From Sphingomonas pokkalii (GTDB lineage Bacteria; Pseudomonadota; Alphaproteobacteria; Sphingomonadales; Sphingomonadaceae): 64,000 nt of DNA. Under the pieces are notes generated by a model that ran no database searches, was not told where the DNA came from, and saw only the letters and a list, made by a program, of their open reading frames with translations. Every line of letters starts with the position of its first letter. Positions within the stretch are counted from its first letter, which is position 1. The translations under genes were made by a program, and so were the position numbers. The stretch covers positions 2,640,920 through 2,704,919 of the forward strand of contig NZ_QENQ01000001.1 of the NCBI RefSeq assembly GCF_003096275.1. Reading direction: 5' to 3'. Below are positions 36,938-46,373 of the stretch, in pieces.

Positions 36938-38287
36938 TCATGTCCGCCCCGCCGCCAGTTCGGCCAGCCATTCCTCCAGGTTCGTCCAACCGTCGCCGTT
37001 GCGATCGGCATTGCCGTCGCGATGATCATGGGGGTTCAGGCCATGCGCGATTTCCCATGCGTCCGGGATACCATCATGATCGCCGTCCCTTGGTGCGGGT
37101 GCGCTCTTGAGTTCCGGCCAACCGCCCACATCCCGCTGGCTGTCGATCTGACGCCCCGTGCGATCGCGTACCCCGGCGACGATCCGTGCATCGACGCTAT
37201 CACGCACCTTTGATGCCCCCGCCCCCGCCAGCACCAGCGCATAGGCCTGGGCAGCGGCGTCCTGCGTCACCGGGGGCATCGGCACGGGCGCATCGAGCCG
37301 ATAGCCCGGCGGTGCAATGCCATCGACCAGGCTCCACGGATCGGCGGGGATCGTGCCGTTCATGCTATTGCCGGCGAACCAGGCCTTGGCGAGCGTGTTG
37401 CCCTCGTGGAACGCGATCGGCTTCAGCGACTGCGGACCCATCACATAGGCATTGTCGACGAAGTTATAGCACGCCAGCGTCGCCTTGTCGGCATTGTAGC
37501 CAGACCAGCCCTTCCCCCAGTTATAGAAGACGTTGGAACGGAAATCGAAGAAGGCGCCTTCGGGATCCACGTCCGGCCCGCTGTAATTGCCGGGCCGCGG
37601 CATCCGCGCTTCGTGATTGGCCCAGAGGTTGTGGTGGAAGCTGATCTTCGCCCCCTGCCCGCCGCGAATCAGGCTGCCATAGCCATGCTCGCCCTTGGCG
37701 TGCAGCGAATGGGTGAGCGATTCCGCGATGATCGACCATTGCACGGTCACGTCCCAGAACCCCTCGCCGGGCCTGGTATAATTGGCGGATGCAGAGAGCG
37801 TCTCGTCCACCGACCAGCTTGCCGAGACATGGTCCAGGATGATGCGGCGTCCGCCCAGGATCCAGATCGCATCGGATTCCGTTCGCGATTCATCGCCGAG
37901 CCGCGAACGGATATACCGGATCACCACGTCATCGGCGTCCACCTCGAGCGGGTGGTCGCGCAGGGTGATGCCGTCGCCCGGCGCGGACTGGCCCGCGATC
38001 GTAACCCGCCCCGCGCGGATCCGCAGCGGCTTGGCGAGGCGGATCGTGCCCGAAATGCGGAACAGGATGGTGCGCGGCCCCGATGTTTCCACCGCGGCGC
38101 GCAAACTGCCCGGCCCGGCATCGGCGAGCGTGGTGACGAACAGCACCTTGCCGCCCCGCCCCCCCAGCGCGACCGCGCCGGCCCCCTCTGCGCCGGGGAA
38201 AGCCGGTACCGTGCGTGCCTGCCCGATGGCAGGCGCAGCCGGCGCCGGCAGCAGCAAGAGCAACGCCAGCGCCGGCAACGGCCGCAT
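36938..38287 (-). CDS. Secreted pectate lyase (PL1-like) with C-terminal calcium-binding repeats
   Basis: A 449-residue protein with a signal peptide (ALALLLLLPAPAAPAIG). The parallel beta-helix fold is indicated by VTIAGQSAPGDGITLRDHP, VIRYIRSRLGDE, IILDHVSASWSVDE and FHHNLWANHEARMPRPGN. The C-terminus has Asp-rich loops (DGDHDGIPDAWE, NADRNGDGWTNLEEW), like thrombospondin type-3/EF-hand calcium sites. It should cleave polygalacturonate by beta-elimination. Its ATG overlaps the receptor stop by one base (TGATG), so it is coupled to the receptor. Confidence 0.85.
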   Translation of the reverse strand: MRPLPALALLLLLPAPAAPAIGQARTVPAFPGAEGAGAVALGGRGGKVLFVTTLADAGPGSLRAAVETSGPRTILFRISGTIRLAKPLRIRAGRVTIAGQSAPGDGITLRDHPLEVDADDVVIRYIRSRLGDESRTESDAIWILGGRRIILDHVSASWSVDETLSASANYTRPGEGFWDVTVQWSIIAESLTHSLHAKGEHGYGSLIRGGQGAKISFHHNLWANHEARMPRPGNYSGPDVDPEGAFFDFRSNVFYNWGKGWSGYNADKATLACYNFVDNAYVMGPQSLKPIAFHEGNTLAKAWFAGNSMNGTIPADPWSLVDGIAPPGYRLDAPVPMPPVTQDAAAQAYALVLAGAGASKVRDSVDARIVAGVRDRTGRQIDSQRDVGGWPELKSAPAPRDGDHDGIPDAWEIAHGLNPHDHRDGNADRNGDGWTNLEEWLAELAAGRT

Positions 38288-41200
38288 CAGAAGCTCAGCC
38301 GCACGCCGGCGGTGATGATCCGGCCCGTGCTTCCATAGGTTTGGGAGACGGGGTTGGCGGCGTACATCGTGCGATATTGCGGCTGGTTGGTCAGGTTGCG
38401 CCCCTCGATCGTGAAGCGAGCGAACTTGGTCAAGTTGACCGCGAACGCCGCGTCGAGATTGAACTGATCCTCGTTATAGCCGAAGTCCGCCAGCACCGGC
38501 GAGTTGCACGCCGCGCCGCCATTCGTGGTGGTGCCCACCGCGCAGGTACCGGTCGCGAGCGGGAAGCGATTGACGTAGCGCTTGCGATACGCACCCGAGA
38601 CACGCAGCGACCAGACCGAATTTTCATAATACAGGGTCGCGTTGAACGCATCCGGCGAGGTGTTGAGAAACGGCCCGTCGGCAAAGGTGTTGCGCGCCGT
38701 GCCGACGCCGCCGGCCTGGGTCGTCGAAAGCGTGGTGCCGGTCAGGTAGTTGAGCGACGAATCGATATGGGTGTAGTTGGCGGTAATGCCCATCTTGTCG
38801 AACGGCGCGGGCAGGAACCAGAAATCCGTCTGCACATTCACTTCGATGCCCTTGATCGTGCCGCCCGGCGCATCCTTGAACTGGCGCACCGCCCAGGTGC
38901 CGCCAGCGCGGGTATAGGCCTGGAGCAGCGGATCGGTCATCGAAGCAAGGATCTGATTATAGATCGCCGGCTCGAACACCGTCGACAGCGGCGCTTCGCC
39001 GGCAAGCTGCTGCGGGAAGCTATCGAGATTCTTCTTGAACAGCGCGACGGCGATCAGGCCGTTGTTGCGGAAGTATTTTTCGATGCTGAGGTCAAGGTTG
39101 GTCGCGCGGAACGGGCTGAGATAGGGATTGCCGACCGTGAGCGAAGGCGCCGAACCGTTCACCGCCAGCGTGCTCGAAAAGGCCGTCGTTCCCGGCGTCA
39201 GGTTGGCGAGCTGCGGGCGCGACATCACCTTGGCGGCCGCGAAGCGGATCAACAGCCCCGGCTGCGCTTCCCAGTTGATATTGGTGGAAGGCAGCCAGTC
39301 CCAATATTCGTGGCGCGCCACGACCGGGATGCCGGTGATGCCGTCCGCCCCGCCGACATTGCCGGTGCCCGAAACCTTGGTATTGGCTACGCGCAGACCG
39401 ACATTGCCGCGCAGCGGTCCGCCGAGCAGGGTCAGATCGTAATCGACCTGGAAGAAGCCCGAGGCATCCCGCTCCTCGACGCCGCCGCCCTGGCGGCCAT
39501 CGGGCACGACGCGGAAATCACCCCATTTGTTGACGCAGTTGCAATCGATGCCGAACGCATTGATGAACTTGCCGAGATCGGGGGCAAAGAACTGCGTTGG
39601 CGTGCCGGCCGGAACGTTCAGCCCCTGGCCGAAGCCATAGACCTGCCCCAGGTCGGTAACGTTCAGCTTCGCTTCGGCGAGCGTCGGGTTCAACGCCTCG
39701 ATCGTCTGGGCGCGGCGCTGCTGATCGGCGAAATAGCTGAACTTCTTGTAGGTACCACCGAACCGCAACGTCATTTCCGGCACGGCTTCGAAGGCGAAGT
39801 TGAGCCGGCCGACGCGATACTCGTTAGTCACCTGATTCTTGAAGACACGGATGGTGGAAAGCCCCTTCACCAGCGTCCATGCATTGGGATCGGCGACGTT
39901 GAAGCCGGGATTGAACACCGGCATCTTGCCGCCGCCGCGCTCGTCGAACACATAGCCATTCTGGTCGACCGCATTGACTTCCGCCAGATAGCCGGTGGCA
40001 TCGAACACCGATTTCGACCAGCCGATCGTGCCGTCCATCGTCAGCCGCTCGCCCAGGTCCTGGCGGAGATTGAGCGTCGCCTGCTTGAATTCGGTCGAGC
40101 CGCTCTGCGTGTCGATCGAGCTGCGCCAATCGACGCGATCGAGCTGAAGATAGTCCGCCTGCCCCGCTGCGTTGACATTGGCGGCACGCACCACCGTATT
40201 CGGCCGGCCGAGCAGCTGGTTGTAGAAGCCGGTCTGGTTGCTGGTGGCGACATAACCGGGCGAGCGCGGGTTGTTGTAATAATCGAAAGCGCTGAGATTG
40301 TTGGGATTGTAGCTGTTGAAATAGCCTGGCAGCACGCTGCTGCCATTGAGCTGCTGGCCGCAATCGACGATCGCGCTCTGTACGCAATTGGGATAGAGCG
40401 CGACGCGGTCGGCATAGCCGTTGGTGGTGCCCGGCGCACGCAACGTATTCTGGGTGACGCGCGCATTGGTGCCGTTGCGGTTCAGGCCGACCGGCATGAT
40501 GCCGGCGAGCAGGCTGTCCTGATCATATTTCGAGTATACGCCGTCGACGATGATCTCGGTGCGTTCGCTCGGCTGCCACTGCGCGGTGCCGGTAAGGCCC
40601 AACCGCTCATATTTCAGCTGCTGGCGGCTGATGAAGGGCAGGCCCGGGATCACGGTCGTGGGCGAAAGCAGCGCATAGGCCGCGGGATCCGAACCAAAGG
40701 TAGCGCCGCTGCCGCCCGGCCGGGCGAAGCCATAGACCGGCGGCGTCACGCCGTTGATCTGCGAGTTGCGGTACAGATAATCGAACACGCCGATGCTGCG
40801 GCGATAGGAATCGATCTGCTGTTCCTGCTTCTGATAGGCGCCCGATACCAGGATGCCGAAATTGTCAGTCAGCCGTACGGAAGCGAGCCCGGTGAAGCGC
40901 GGGTTCCAGGTCTTGCCGCTTTCGCGATATTCGGCCTCGCCTCCCAGCGCGAAGCGATTTTCCTTGTAGGCCAGCGGGCGGCCGGTGGTGAGATCGATGA
41001 TCGCGCCGAGCGAGCCTTCGTCATTTTCGGCCGCCGTGGACTTGGTGATCTTCACGCCGCCGAACAATTCGGAGGCGAAGGTATTGAAATCGAAGCCGCG
41101 GCTGCGGTTAGCCCCGGAATCGGACTGGTTGCCGCCGGCGACATTCTGCGCGTCGGCGCCGTTCAGCCGCGTCATCTGGAAGTCGCCGCCCAGGCCGCGC

Positions 41201-41598
41201 ACCGTGATCGAGCGGCCCTCGCCATTGTCGCGATCGATCGAAACGCCCGGCAGGCGCTGGATCGATTCTGCAAGATTGGCGTCCGGAAAATCCGCGATGT
41301 CCTCGGCCGTGATCGCGTCGACGATCTGATTGGACGCGCGTTTCAGGTTCAGGGCATTCCGCAGCGAGGCACGGAAACCGGTGACAACGATCTCGTCGCC
41401 GGTCTGGGGATCGATGGGCGACGGCTCTTCCTGAATGCTGGCGTCCCGCTGGGCGTCGGTGGTGGCGACGGGGTTGCCGGTCTGTGTCTGCGCCTGCGCC
41501 GGAACGCCCAGCCAGAGCGCCACGCCGACCGCGCCGAGCGAAACGCCAACCCGCAGCCCGGTGGAGCGCCGTGCCTTCGAGGTATCGAGATCTGCCAT
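38287..41598 (-). CDS. TonB-dependent receptor, pectin/oligogalacturonide locus
   Basis: An outer-membrane receptor of 1103 residues: signal peptide ending GVPAQA, DEIVVTGFRASLRNAL, plug with DIADFPDANLAESIQRLPGV and ITVRGLG, and a barrel ending ITAGVRLSF. GGGAGG precedes ATG 41598. It is transcribed with the pectate lyase and preceded by an ACCGGT-type operator candidate and a LacI gene. It probably takes up unsaturated oligogalacturonides released by the lyase. Confidence 0.87.
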   Translation of the reverse strand: MADLDTSKARRSTGLRVGVSLGAVGVALWLGVPAQAQTQTGNPVATTDAQRDASIQEEPSPIDPQTGDEIVVTGFRASLRNALNLKRASNQIVDAITAEDIADFPDANLAESIQRLPGVSIDRDNGEGRSITVRGLGGDFQMTRLNGADAQNVAGGNQSDSGANRSRGFDFNTFASELFGGVKITKSTAAENDEGSLGAIIDLTTGRPLAYKENRFALGGEAEYRESGKTWNPRFTGLASVRLTDNFGILVSGAYQKQEQQIDSYRRSIGVFDYLYRNSQINGVTPPVYGFARPGGSGATFGSDPAAYALLSPTTVIPGLPFISRQQLKYERLGLTGTAQWQPSERTEIIVDGVYSKYDQDSLLAGIMPVGLNRNGTNARVTQNTLRAPGTTNGYADRVALYPNCVQSAIVDCGQQLNGSSVLPGYFNSYNPNNLSAFDYYNNPRSPGYVATSNQTGFYNQLLGRPNTVVRAANVNAAGQADYLQLDRVDWRSSIDTQSGSTEFKQATLNLRQDLGERLTMDGTIGWSKSVFDATGYLAEVNAVDQNGYVFDERGGGKMPVFNPGFNVADPNAWTLVKGLSTIRVFKNQVTNEYRVGRLNFAFEAVPEMTLRFGGTYKKFSYFADQQRRAQTIEALNPTLAEAKLNVTDLGQVYGFGQGLNVPAGTPTQFFAPDLGKFINAFGIDCNCVNKWGDFRVVPDGRQGGGVEERDASGFFQVDYDLTLLGGPLRGNVGLRVANTKVSGTGNVGGADGITGIPVVARHEYWDWLPSTNINWEAQPGLLIRFAAAKVMSRPQLANLTPGTTAFSSTLAVNGSAPSLTVGNPYLSPFRATNLDLSIEKYFRNNGLIAVALFKKNLDSFPQQLAGEAPLSTVFEPAIYNQILASMTDPLLQAYTRAGGTWAVRQFKDAPGGTIKGIEVNVQTDFWFLPAPFDKMGITANYTHIDSSLNYLTGTTLSTTQAGGVGTARNTFADGPFLNTSPDAFNATLYYENSVWSLRVSGAYRKRYVNRFPLATGTCAVGTTTNGGAACNSPVLADFGYNEDQFNLDAAFAVNLTKFARFTIEGRNLTNQPQYRTMYAANPVSQTYGSTGRIITAGVRLSF

Positions 41599-41821
41599 GT
41601 TGAACCTCCCCTTGTTCGTCTGGACGCCCGGCGAAGTGCTGCGCCAGGATTCGGGGAGTGGTGATGCGGTCGCCCGGCGCCGCACAGCAATCAGCCGTGC
41701 AGACAAAAGCCATGGCGATCGCGACTATTCTCTCCCGCGCTCCTGGCGAATCTTCGTCCGCCTTGGCGCAAGCGCTGCGTCACGCTTGTTGGAGGGTATT
41801 TGTTGCACCAACCCGGCCTAT

Positions 41822-41835
41822 GTCAACCGGTGTCA
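41822..41835. promoter_or_regulatory. ACCGGT-type operator candidate upstream of the pectin receptor
   Basis: GTCAACCGGTGTCA lies 224 bases before the receptor start, in a 303-base gap that holds no gene. The right half (ACCGGTGTCA) matches the consensus TGACACCGGTGTCA shared with three other sites in this block; the left half is degenerate. Confidence 0.45.
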
Positions 41836-41901
41836 TAACCAGGATGACGATAATTTCCGCACCCGCAACTTTGGCGCAACAGCGAAACGGACGCGGGGGG
41901 A

Positions 41902-42936
41902 TCAGCTGCCGGCGCGCGGTGGCGCCACCGATGCGCGGTGGATCAGCGTGGAAGGAAAGAGCGACGGCTCCTCCACGGCCTGGTCGTCGCCGAAGAAATC
42001 GGCGAGCAGCTTCAACGCGGCGGAGCGGCCCATCGAGATGATCGGCCAGTGCACTGTCGTCATCGGCGGCCAGATGTGCGAGGCGATCGCCGTATCGTCG
42101 AAACCGATGATCGACAGGTCTTCGGGCACGCTCATCCCCCGGCGCCGCGCGGCGTGGAGGGTGGCTGCGGCCATCTCGTCGTTGGATGCGAAGATCGCGG
42201 TCGGGCGTGGCGATAGATCGAGCAGGCGATCGGCTGCGGCCAACCCGCTTTCGAACGTGTAGTTTCCATCGGCGATCAGGCTGCGGGGCAATTTGATCCC
42301 CGCTTCGGACAAGGCCTGTTCGAAGCCCTTGCGCCGCTCCCGCGCCGAGCGGAAGCCATGCGGCCCGGCGATCAGGCCGATCCGGCTGTGGCCGAGCGAA
42401 ATCAGGTGGTTCACCGCCTCGACGACGACGTCGCTGTCGTTGGAGGCGACCATATGCTCGGGGGCATCAAGTGCGGTGGAGCCCATGCGGACATAGCGGG
42501 TGCCGAGATCATTGCACACATCCGCCAGCATATCGTTCTCGGAAACCGGTGGCAGGATCAGCACGCCGTACAGCCGCTGCCGCTCCAGGAACGCGCGAAC
42601 ATCCGCTAGCATCGTCGAGGAGCCGCGGTCGATCGGGCGGACGATCAGCTCGAATTCGGTATCTCGGATCGCCTCCAGGATGCCCGCCTGCACGTTCATC
42701 ACCATCTGCGCGTTGGGATTGTCGTGGATCAGCCCGAGCAGGAAATTGTGCCGCAGCGCCAGCGCGCGCGCCTGCACATTGGGCACATACCCCAGCTCGG
42801 CGATCACCGCCTCCACGCGCGCACGGGTATCCTGATTCAGCAGGGGCGAGCGGTTGATGACGCGGCTGACGGTCTTCTTCGAAACGCCTGCGATCCGCGC
42901 CACATCGTTGATGGTGGGCTTGCCCGTCTTTTCCAT
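41902..42936 (-). CDS. LacI-family regulator of the pectin/uronate locus
   Basis: A 344-residue LacI-type regulator: helix-turn-helix TINDVARIAGVSKKTVSRVIN (about 8-28), then hinge and sensor domain (LLGLIHDNPNAQMV onward). It lies between the receptor/lyase pair and the KDG-degrading operon, the right place for a uronate-responsive repressor. Its likely operators are the ACCGGT palindromes described at 41822, 47034, 50995 and 51239. No clear ribosome site is visible before ATG 42936. Confidence 0.82.
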   Translation of the reverse strand: MEKTGKPTINDVARIAGVSKKTVSRVINRSPLLNQDTRARVEAVIAELGYVPNVQARALALRHNFLLGLIHDNPNAQMVMNVQAGILEAIRDTEFELIVRPIDRGSSTMLADVRAFLERQRLYGVLILPPVSENDMLADVCNDLGTRYVRMGSTALDAPEHMVASNDSDVVVEAVNHLISLGHSRIGLIAGPHGFRSARERRKGFEQALSEAGIKLPRSLIADGNYTFESGLAAADRLLDLSPRPTAIFASNDEMAAATLHAARRRGMSVPEDLSIIGFDDTAIASHIWPPMTTVHWPIISMGRSAALKLLADFFGDDQAVEEPSLFPSTLIHRASVAPPRAGS

Positions 42937-43011
42937 GGAGCGATGCTATACGGCGCGGCGAACGATTGCGATAGGCGAACGCCGCTGGGTAACGCGTTGC
43001 GGTATCGGCCT

Positions 43012-44547
43012 TCAACTGCCCGGCTGGATATAGGGGATGCGCGCGAACAGCGTGCGCTCCCAGCGCCGGGGATCGTCGGCCATGCGGCTCTCCGCGTCGA
43101 ACAGCATCGTCGCGCGGTCCGGCAGCGTGTAGGGAGTCCAGGCGGGCAGTCCGGGGGCTGCCGGCCTGCCGATGCGGGCCAGGGCGGCGAAGGCGGCCAT
43201 CATCTGCCGGCTCAGCCGCCGGGCAGTGGGGCCATTGCCGGCATAGGATCCCGGCGCGGCCAGCGTGCCGAAGGCGAGCGCGATATCCATGGTGTGCGGC
43301 GCCCCGCGATCGGGCTGGGTCGGCGAAGCGAAATCGACCTGATAGACCCAGGTCGCGCGCGCGCCCGCGGCGGCCCGCGCGTCCGCCTCGATCACCTGCC
43401 CCCGCCAGCTGCGGCCCGCGGTGGTGGCGCGGTAGAACAGGTCCTGCGGCGTGTCGGCCGGGAAATGCGCGCGATATTCGGCGACCACCCATTCGGGCAG
43501 CACGTCGATCTTCAGTTCCGGCGCCATCCGGGCGGCAAGATTGTCCCAGGTCAGGGTGCGGATACGCTCGGATGCCGGATCGAAGAAGGCGCGCGTCTCG
43601 TCCCGCGTATTGCCGAGGATCATCGGGATCGCCAGCGATTGCGGGTTCGCGTCTGGCCAGAACGGGTGGCGGGTGAGCCAGCGCATGTCGAGTACCGGCC
43701 CGAAATAGACCCCGCCCCCCAGGATCGGATCGCGCGCATCCTGCGCCGCGACGAGCTTCTCCACCGGCAGCGCGGCTGCAGCCTCCAGTCCGCCTCCCAG
43801 CCGATCGAGAAAGGCCTGCGCGCGCGCAGTCGCATTCATCGGTCCCGAGGCGGTGACTTGTTGCCCGCTCATCGTCGCAGCGCTGTGGAACAGGCTCTGC
43901 GCGGCCGGCATCCCCATCAGCGTGGCGATCTTGGCCCCGCCCCCGGACTGGCCGAACAGAAACACGCGCGCCGGATCGCCGCCGAATGCCGCGATATTGT
44001 CGCGAATCCAGCGGAGCGCGAGGATCAGGTCGAGCTGGCCGGCATTGCCGCTGTCGGGAAAGCGCGGATCGAGCCGGGCGAGATAGAGATAGCCGAACGC
44101 GTTGAGCCGGTGGTTGACTGTCACCACCACCACGTCCTCGGCGGCGGCAAGCGTGGCCCCGTCGTTCAGCGGATCGGTAACGCTGCCGTTCGAATAGGCC
44201 CCGCCGTGAAAATAGACCATCACCGGGCGCCGTGCCGCGCGCTCCGTGCCTGGGGTCCAGAGGTTGAGGAACAGGCAGTCTTCGGATTGCGGCTCGCCCT
44301 TCAGGCCGCGCTGCGGACAGATCGGCCCAAAGGCCTGCGCCCGCGCACGATCGACGCGCGGCTCGGCAACCGGCGCGCGGAAACGCGCGGCGCGGCCGTA
44401 GCGGATGCCCAGGAAACGCGCGCAGCCCGCCGCGCGCGTGCCCACGAACCGCCCGGCCGGCGCCTCGACGATCGGGTCGCCGGCGGCCCAGGCGCGCGGT
44501 GGCAGCGCGAGCGACAGGCCGCCCGCCAGCACCGCGCGCCGGCGCAT
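43012..44547 (-). CDS. Exported type-B carboxylesterase
   Basis: A 511-residue alpha/beta hydrolase: RFLGIRYGRAARFRAP, SEDCLFLNLWTPG, oxyanion motif YFHGGAYSNG, nucleophile elbow FGQSGGG, and a catalytic His in GAPHTMD. The N-terminus MRRRAVLAGGLSLALPPRAWA looks like a Tat or Sec signal with an early Arg run. It is coupled to kdgK by TGATG. Next to a pectin pathway it may remove acetyl or methyl esters from pectin fragments; that is inference from context. Confidence 0.8.
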   Translation of the reverse strand: MRRRAVLAGGLSLALPPRAWAAGDPIVEAPAGRFVGTRAAGCARFLGIRYGRAARFRAPVAEPRVDRARAQAFGPICPQRGLKGEPQSEDCLFLNLWTPGTERAARRPVMVYFHGGAYSNGSVTDPLNDGATLAAAEDVVVVTVNHRLNAFGYLYLARLDPRFPDSGNAGQLDLILALRWIRDNIAAFGGDPARVFLFGQSGGGAKIATLMGMPAAQSLFHSAATMSGQQVTASGPMNATARAQAFLDRLGGGLEAAAALPVEKLVAAQDARDPILGGGVYFGPVLDMRWLTRHPFWPDANPQSLAIPMILGNTRDETRAFFDPASERIRTLTWDNLAARMAPELKIDVLPEWVVAEYRAHFPADTPQDLFYRATTAGRSWRGQVIEADARAAAGARATWVYQVDFASPTQPDRGAPHTMDIALAFGTLAAPGSYAGNGPTARRLSRQMMAAFAALARIGRPAAPGLPAWTPYTLPDRATMLFDAESRMADDPRRWERTLFARIPYIQPGS

Positions 44548-45551
44548 CACCGGCGGACGTCCAGCCCGCCCTCGGCAAAGGCGGCAAGATCGGCACGGGT
44601 GAACAGGCTCGCATCGCCGGGCAGCGAGTGCTTGAGCGCGGTCAGCGCCAGCCCCGCCTCGGCAGCCGCGCGGGCGTCGCCGCCGTCCAGCAGGCCGTGC
44701 AGCACGCCGGCGGCGAACGCGTCGCCACCGCCGATCCGGTCGACGATGCCGCTAACGCGCAGTTCCTCGGTTTGGTGTCCCCCGTCCCGGGTGTCGACGC
44801 GGGCGGCGATGCGGTGGCTGTCGACATCGTCGACATGCCGCGCGGTGGAGGCGATCAGGTGGAGCTTGGGGAAGGCCGCGAACGCCGCTTCCGCCGCCTC
44901 GCGCCGACGATCGGGGCCATCGCCGGAGAAGGGCTTGCCCAACAGCAGCGAAATGTCGCGATGGTTGCCGAACAGGATGTCGGCATGGCGGATCAACTGG
45001 GTCAGCACGCCGCGCGGATCGCTGTCCCAGGCTTCCCACAGCTTGGCGCGGTAATTGCCGTCGAACGACACCGCGATGCCGCGCGCGCTCGCCGCCTCGG
45101 CCGCGGCGATGGCGGCAGCGGCGGTGTTCGGCCCCAGCGCGGGGGTGATGCCCGAAAGATGCAGCCGGGTTGCGCCGTCGAGCAGCGCGTCCCAGTCCCA
45201 GGCGTCGGCGGAGCGAGTCGCGAACACCGAGTTCGCACGATCATAGACGATCTCCGACGCGCGCAGCCCCGCACCAGGAGTAAGAAAATACAGACCCATG
45301 CGGCCGGGCTCGGCGATCACATGGCGGGTATCCACGCCGCGACGACGCAGCTCGCCGATCGTCGCCGCGCCCAACGGGTTGTCCGCAACCGCGCTGATCA
45401 TCCGCACGTCATGGCCCAGACAGGCAAGGCCGGTGGCGACATTGGCCTCGGCACCGGCAATCGCCACGTCGAGCTTCGGCGTCTGCAGCAGCAGTTCGCG
45501 CCCCGGCGGCGACAGCCGCAACATCATTTCCCCAAAGAATGCGAACGTCAT
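44547..45551 (-). CDS. kdgK: 2-keto-3-deoxygluconate kinase
   Basis: A 334-residue PfkB-family sugar kinase. GAEANVATGLACLG and the C-terminal signature DRIGGGDAFAAGVLHG with the catalytic Asp are intact. It phosphorylates 2-keto-3-deoxygluconate (KDG) to KDPG; the KDPG aldolase gene is not in the window. It overlaps kduD upstream (ATGA) and the esterase downstream. Confidence 0.88.
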   Translation of the reverse strand: MTFAFFGEMMLRLSPPGRELLLQTPKLDVAIAGAEANVATGLACLGHDVRMISAVADNPLGAATIGELRRRGVDTRHVIAEPGRMGLYFLTPGAGLRASEIVYDRANSVFATRSADAWDWDALLDGATRLHLSGITPALGPNTAAAAIAAAEAASARGIAVSFDGNYRAKLWEAWDSDPRGVLTQLIRHADILFGNHRDISLLLGKPFSGDGPDRRREAAEAAFAAFPKLHLIASTARHVDDVDSHRIAARVDTRDGGHQTEELRVSGIVDRIGGGDAFAAGVLHGLLDGGDARAAAEAGLALTALKHSLPGDASLFTRADLAAFAEGGLDVRR

Positions 45552-46318
45552 CGTGCCAGCCAGCCTCCGTCAACGGCGAGAATATGACCCTGCACATAGT
45601 CCGAAGCGCGGGAGGCAAGAAACACCGCAGCGCCGCCCAGATCCTGCGGATCTCCCCAGCGCCCCGCCGGGATGCGCTCCAGGATCTGGCGGTTGCGGGT
45701 CTCATCGGCCTGCAGCGCCGACGTGTTGTTGGTGGCGATATAGCCCGGGGCGATCGCGTTGACGTTCACGCCCTTGCCCGCCCATTCGTTGGCCAGCAAC
45801 TTGGTGAGCCCGCCAATACCGGACTTGGACGCGGTATAGCTCGGCACGCGAATGCCTCCCTGAAAGGTCAGCATGGACGCGATGTTGATGATTCGCCCGC
45901 GTTCGCCGGTCTCGCCGAAACGGCGGACCAGGAATTTCCCTGCCGCCTGGCACAGGAAGAACACCGACTTGAGGTTGGTGTCGACCACCGCGTCCCAATC
46001 TTCCTCGGTGAAATCAAGGCTGTCGGCGCGGCGGATGATCCCGGCATTGTTCACCAGGATGTCGATTTTCCCCAGCTTATCCACAGCCTCGTCCACAACC
46101 CTTTGAACAGGCTCTATGGTCGAGAGATCGGCGGAGATGATTTCGGCGCGGCGGCCAAGGTCGCGCACCTTGCGGACGGTCTCCTCGGCGGGCGTCCGGC
46201 CGACGGCGGCGATATCCGCCCCCGCCGCAGCGAGCGCCAGCGCGATGCCCTGGCCGATTCCGGTGTTCGCGCCGGTGATAACGGCCACCTGGCCGGTAAG
46301 ATCGAACGGGTTGGTCAT
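45548..46318 (-). CDS. kduD: 2-deoxy-D-gluconate 3-dehydrogenase / DKII reductase (KduD)
   Basis: A 256-residue classical short-chain dehydrogenase: NAD motif TGANTGIGQG, NNAG, catalytic Ser plus YTASK, and C-terminal VDGGWLAR. Sequence and context match KduD, which reduces the keto-deoxyuronate DKII to KDG. I chose ATG 46318; GAGGGGA lies 5 bases upstream and directly touches a hairpin repeat. Confidence 0.88.
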   Translation of the reverse strand: MTNPFDLTGQVAVITGANTGIGQGIALALAAAGADIAAVGRTPAEETVRKVRDLGRRAEIISADLSTIEPVQRVVDEAVDKLGKIDILVNNAGIIRRADSLDFTEEDWDAVVDTNLKSVFFLCQAAGKFLVRRFGETGERGRIINIASMLTFQGGIRVPSYTASKSGIGGLTKLLANEWAGKGVNVNAIAPGYIATNNTSALQADETRNRQILERIPAGRWGDPQDLGGAAVFLASRASDYVQGHILAVDGGWLAR

Positions 46319-46329
46319 GGCGGTCCCCT

Positions 46330-46357
46330 CTCCCCCTCCCGCCTGCGGGAGGGGGAG
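46330..46357. repeat. Perfect 13-bp hairpin between dhuI-like gene and kduD
   Basis: CTCCCCCTCCCGC and GCGGGAGGGGGAG are exact inverted arms with a 2-base loop. Similar G/C-run hairpins are common intergenic repeats in sphingomonads. The arm ends one base into the kduD ribosome site, so folding could affect kduD translation or separate the two messages. Confidence 0.7.
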
Positions 46358-46373
46358 TGAATGCTGAGCTGGC

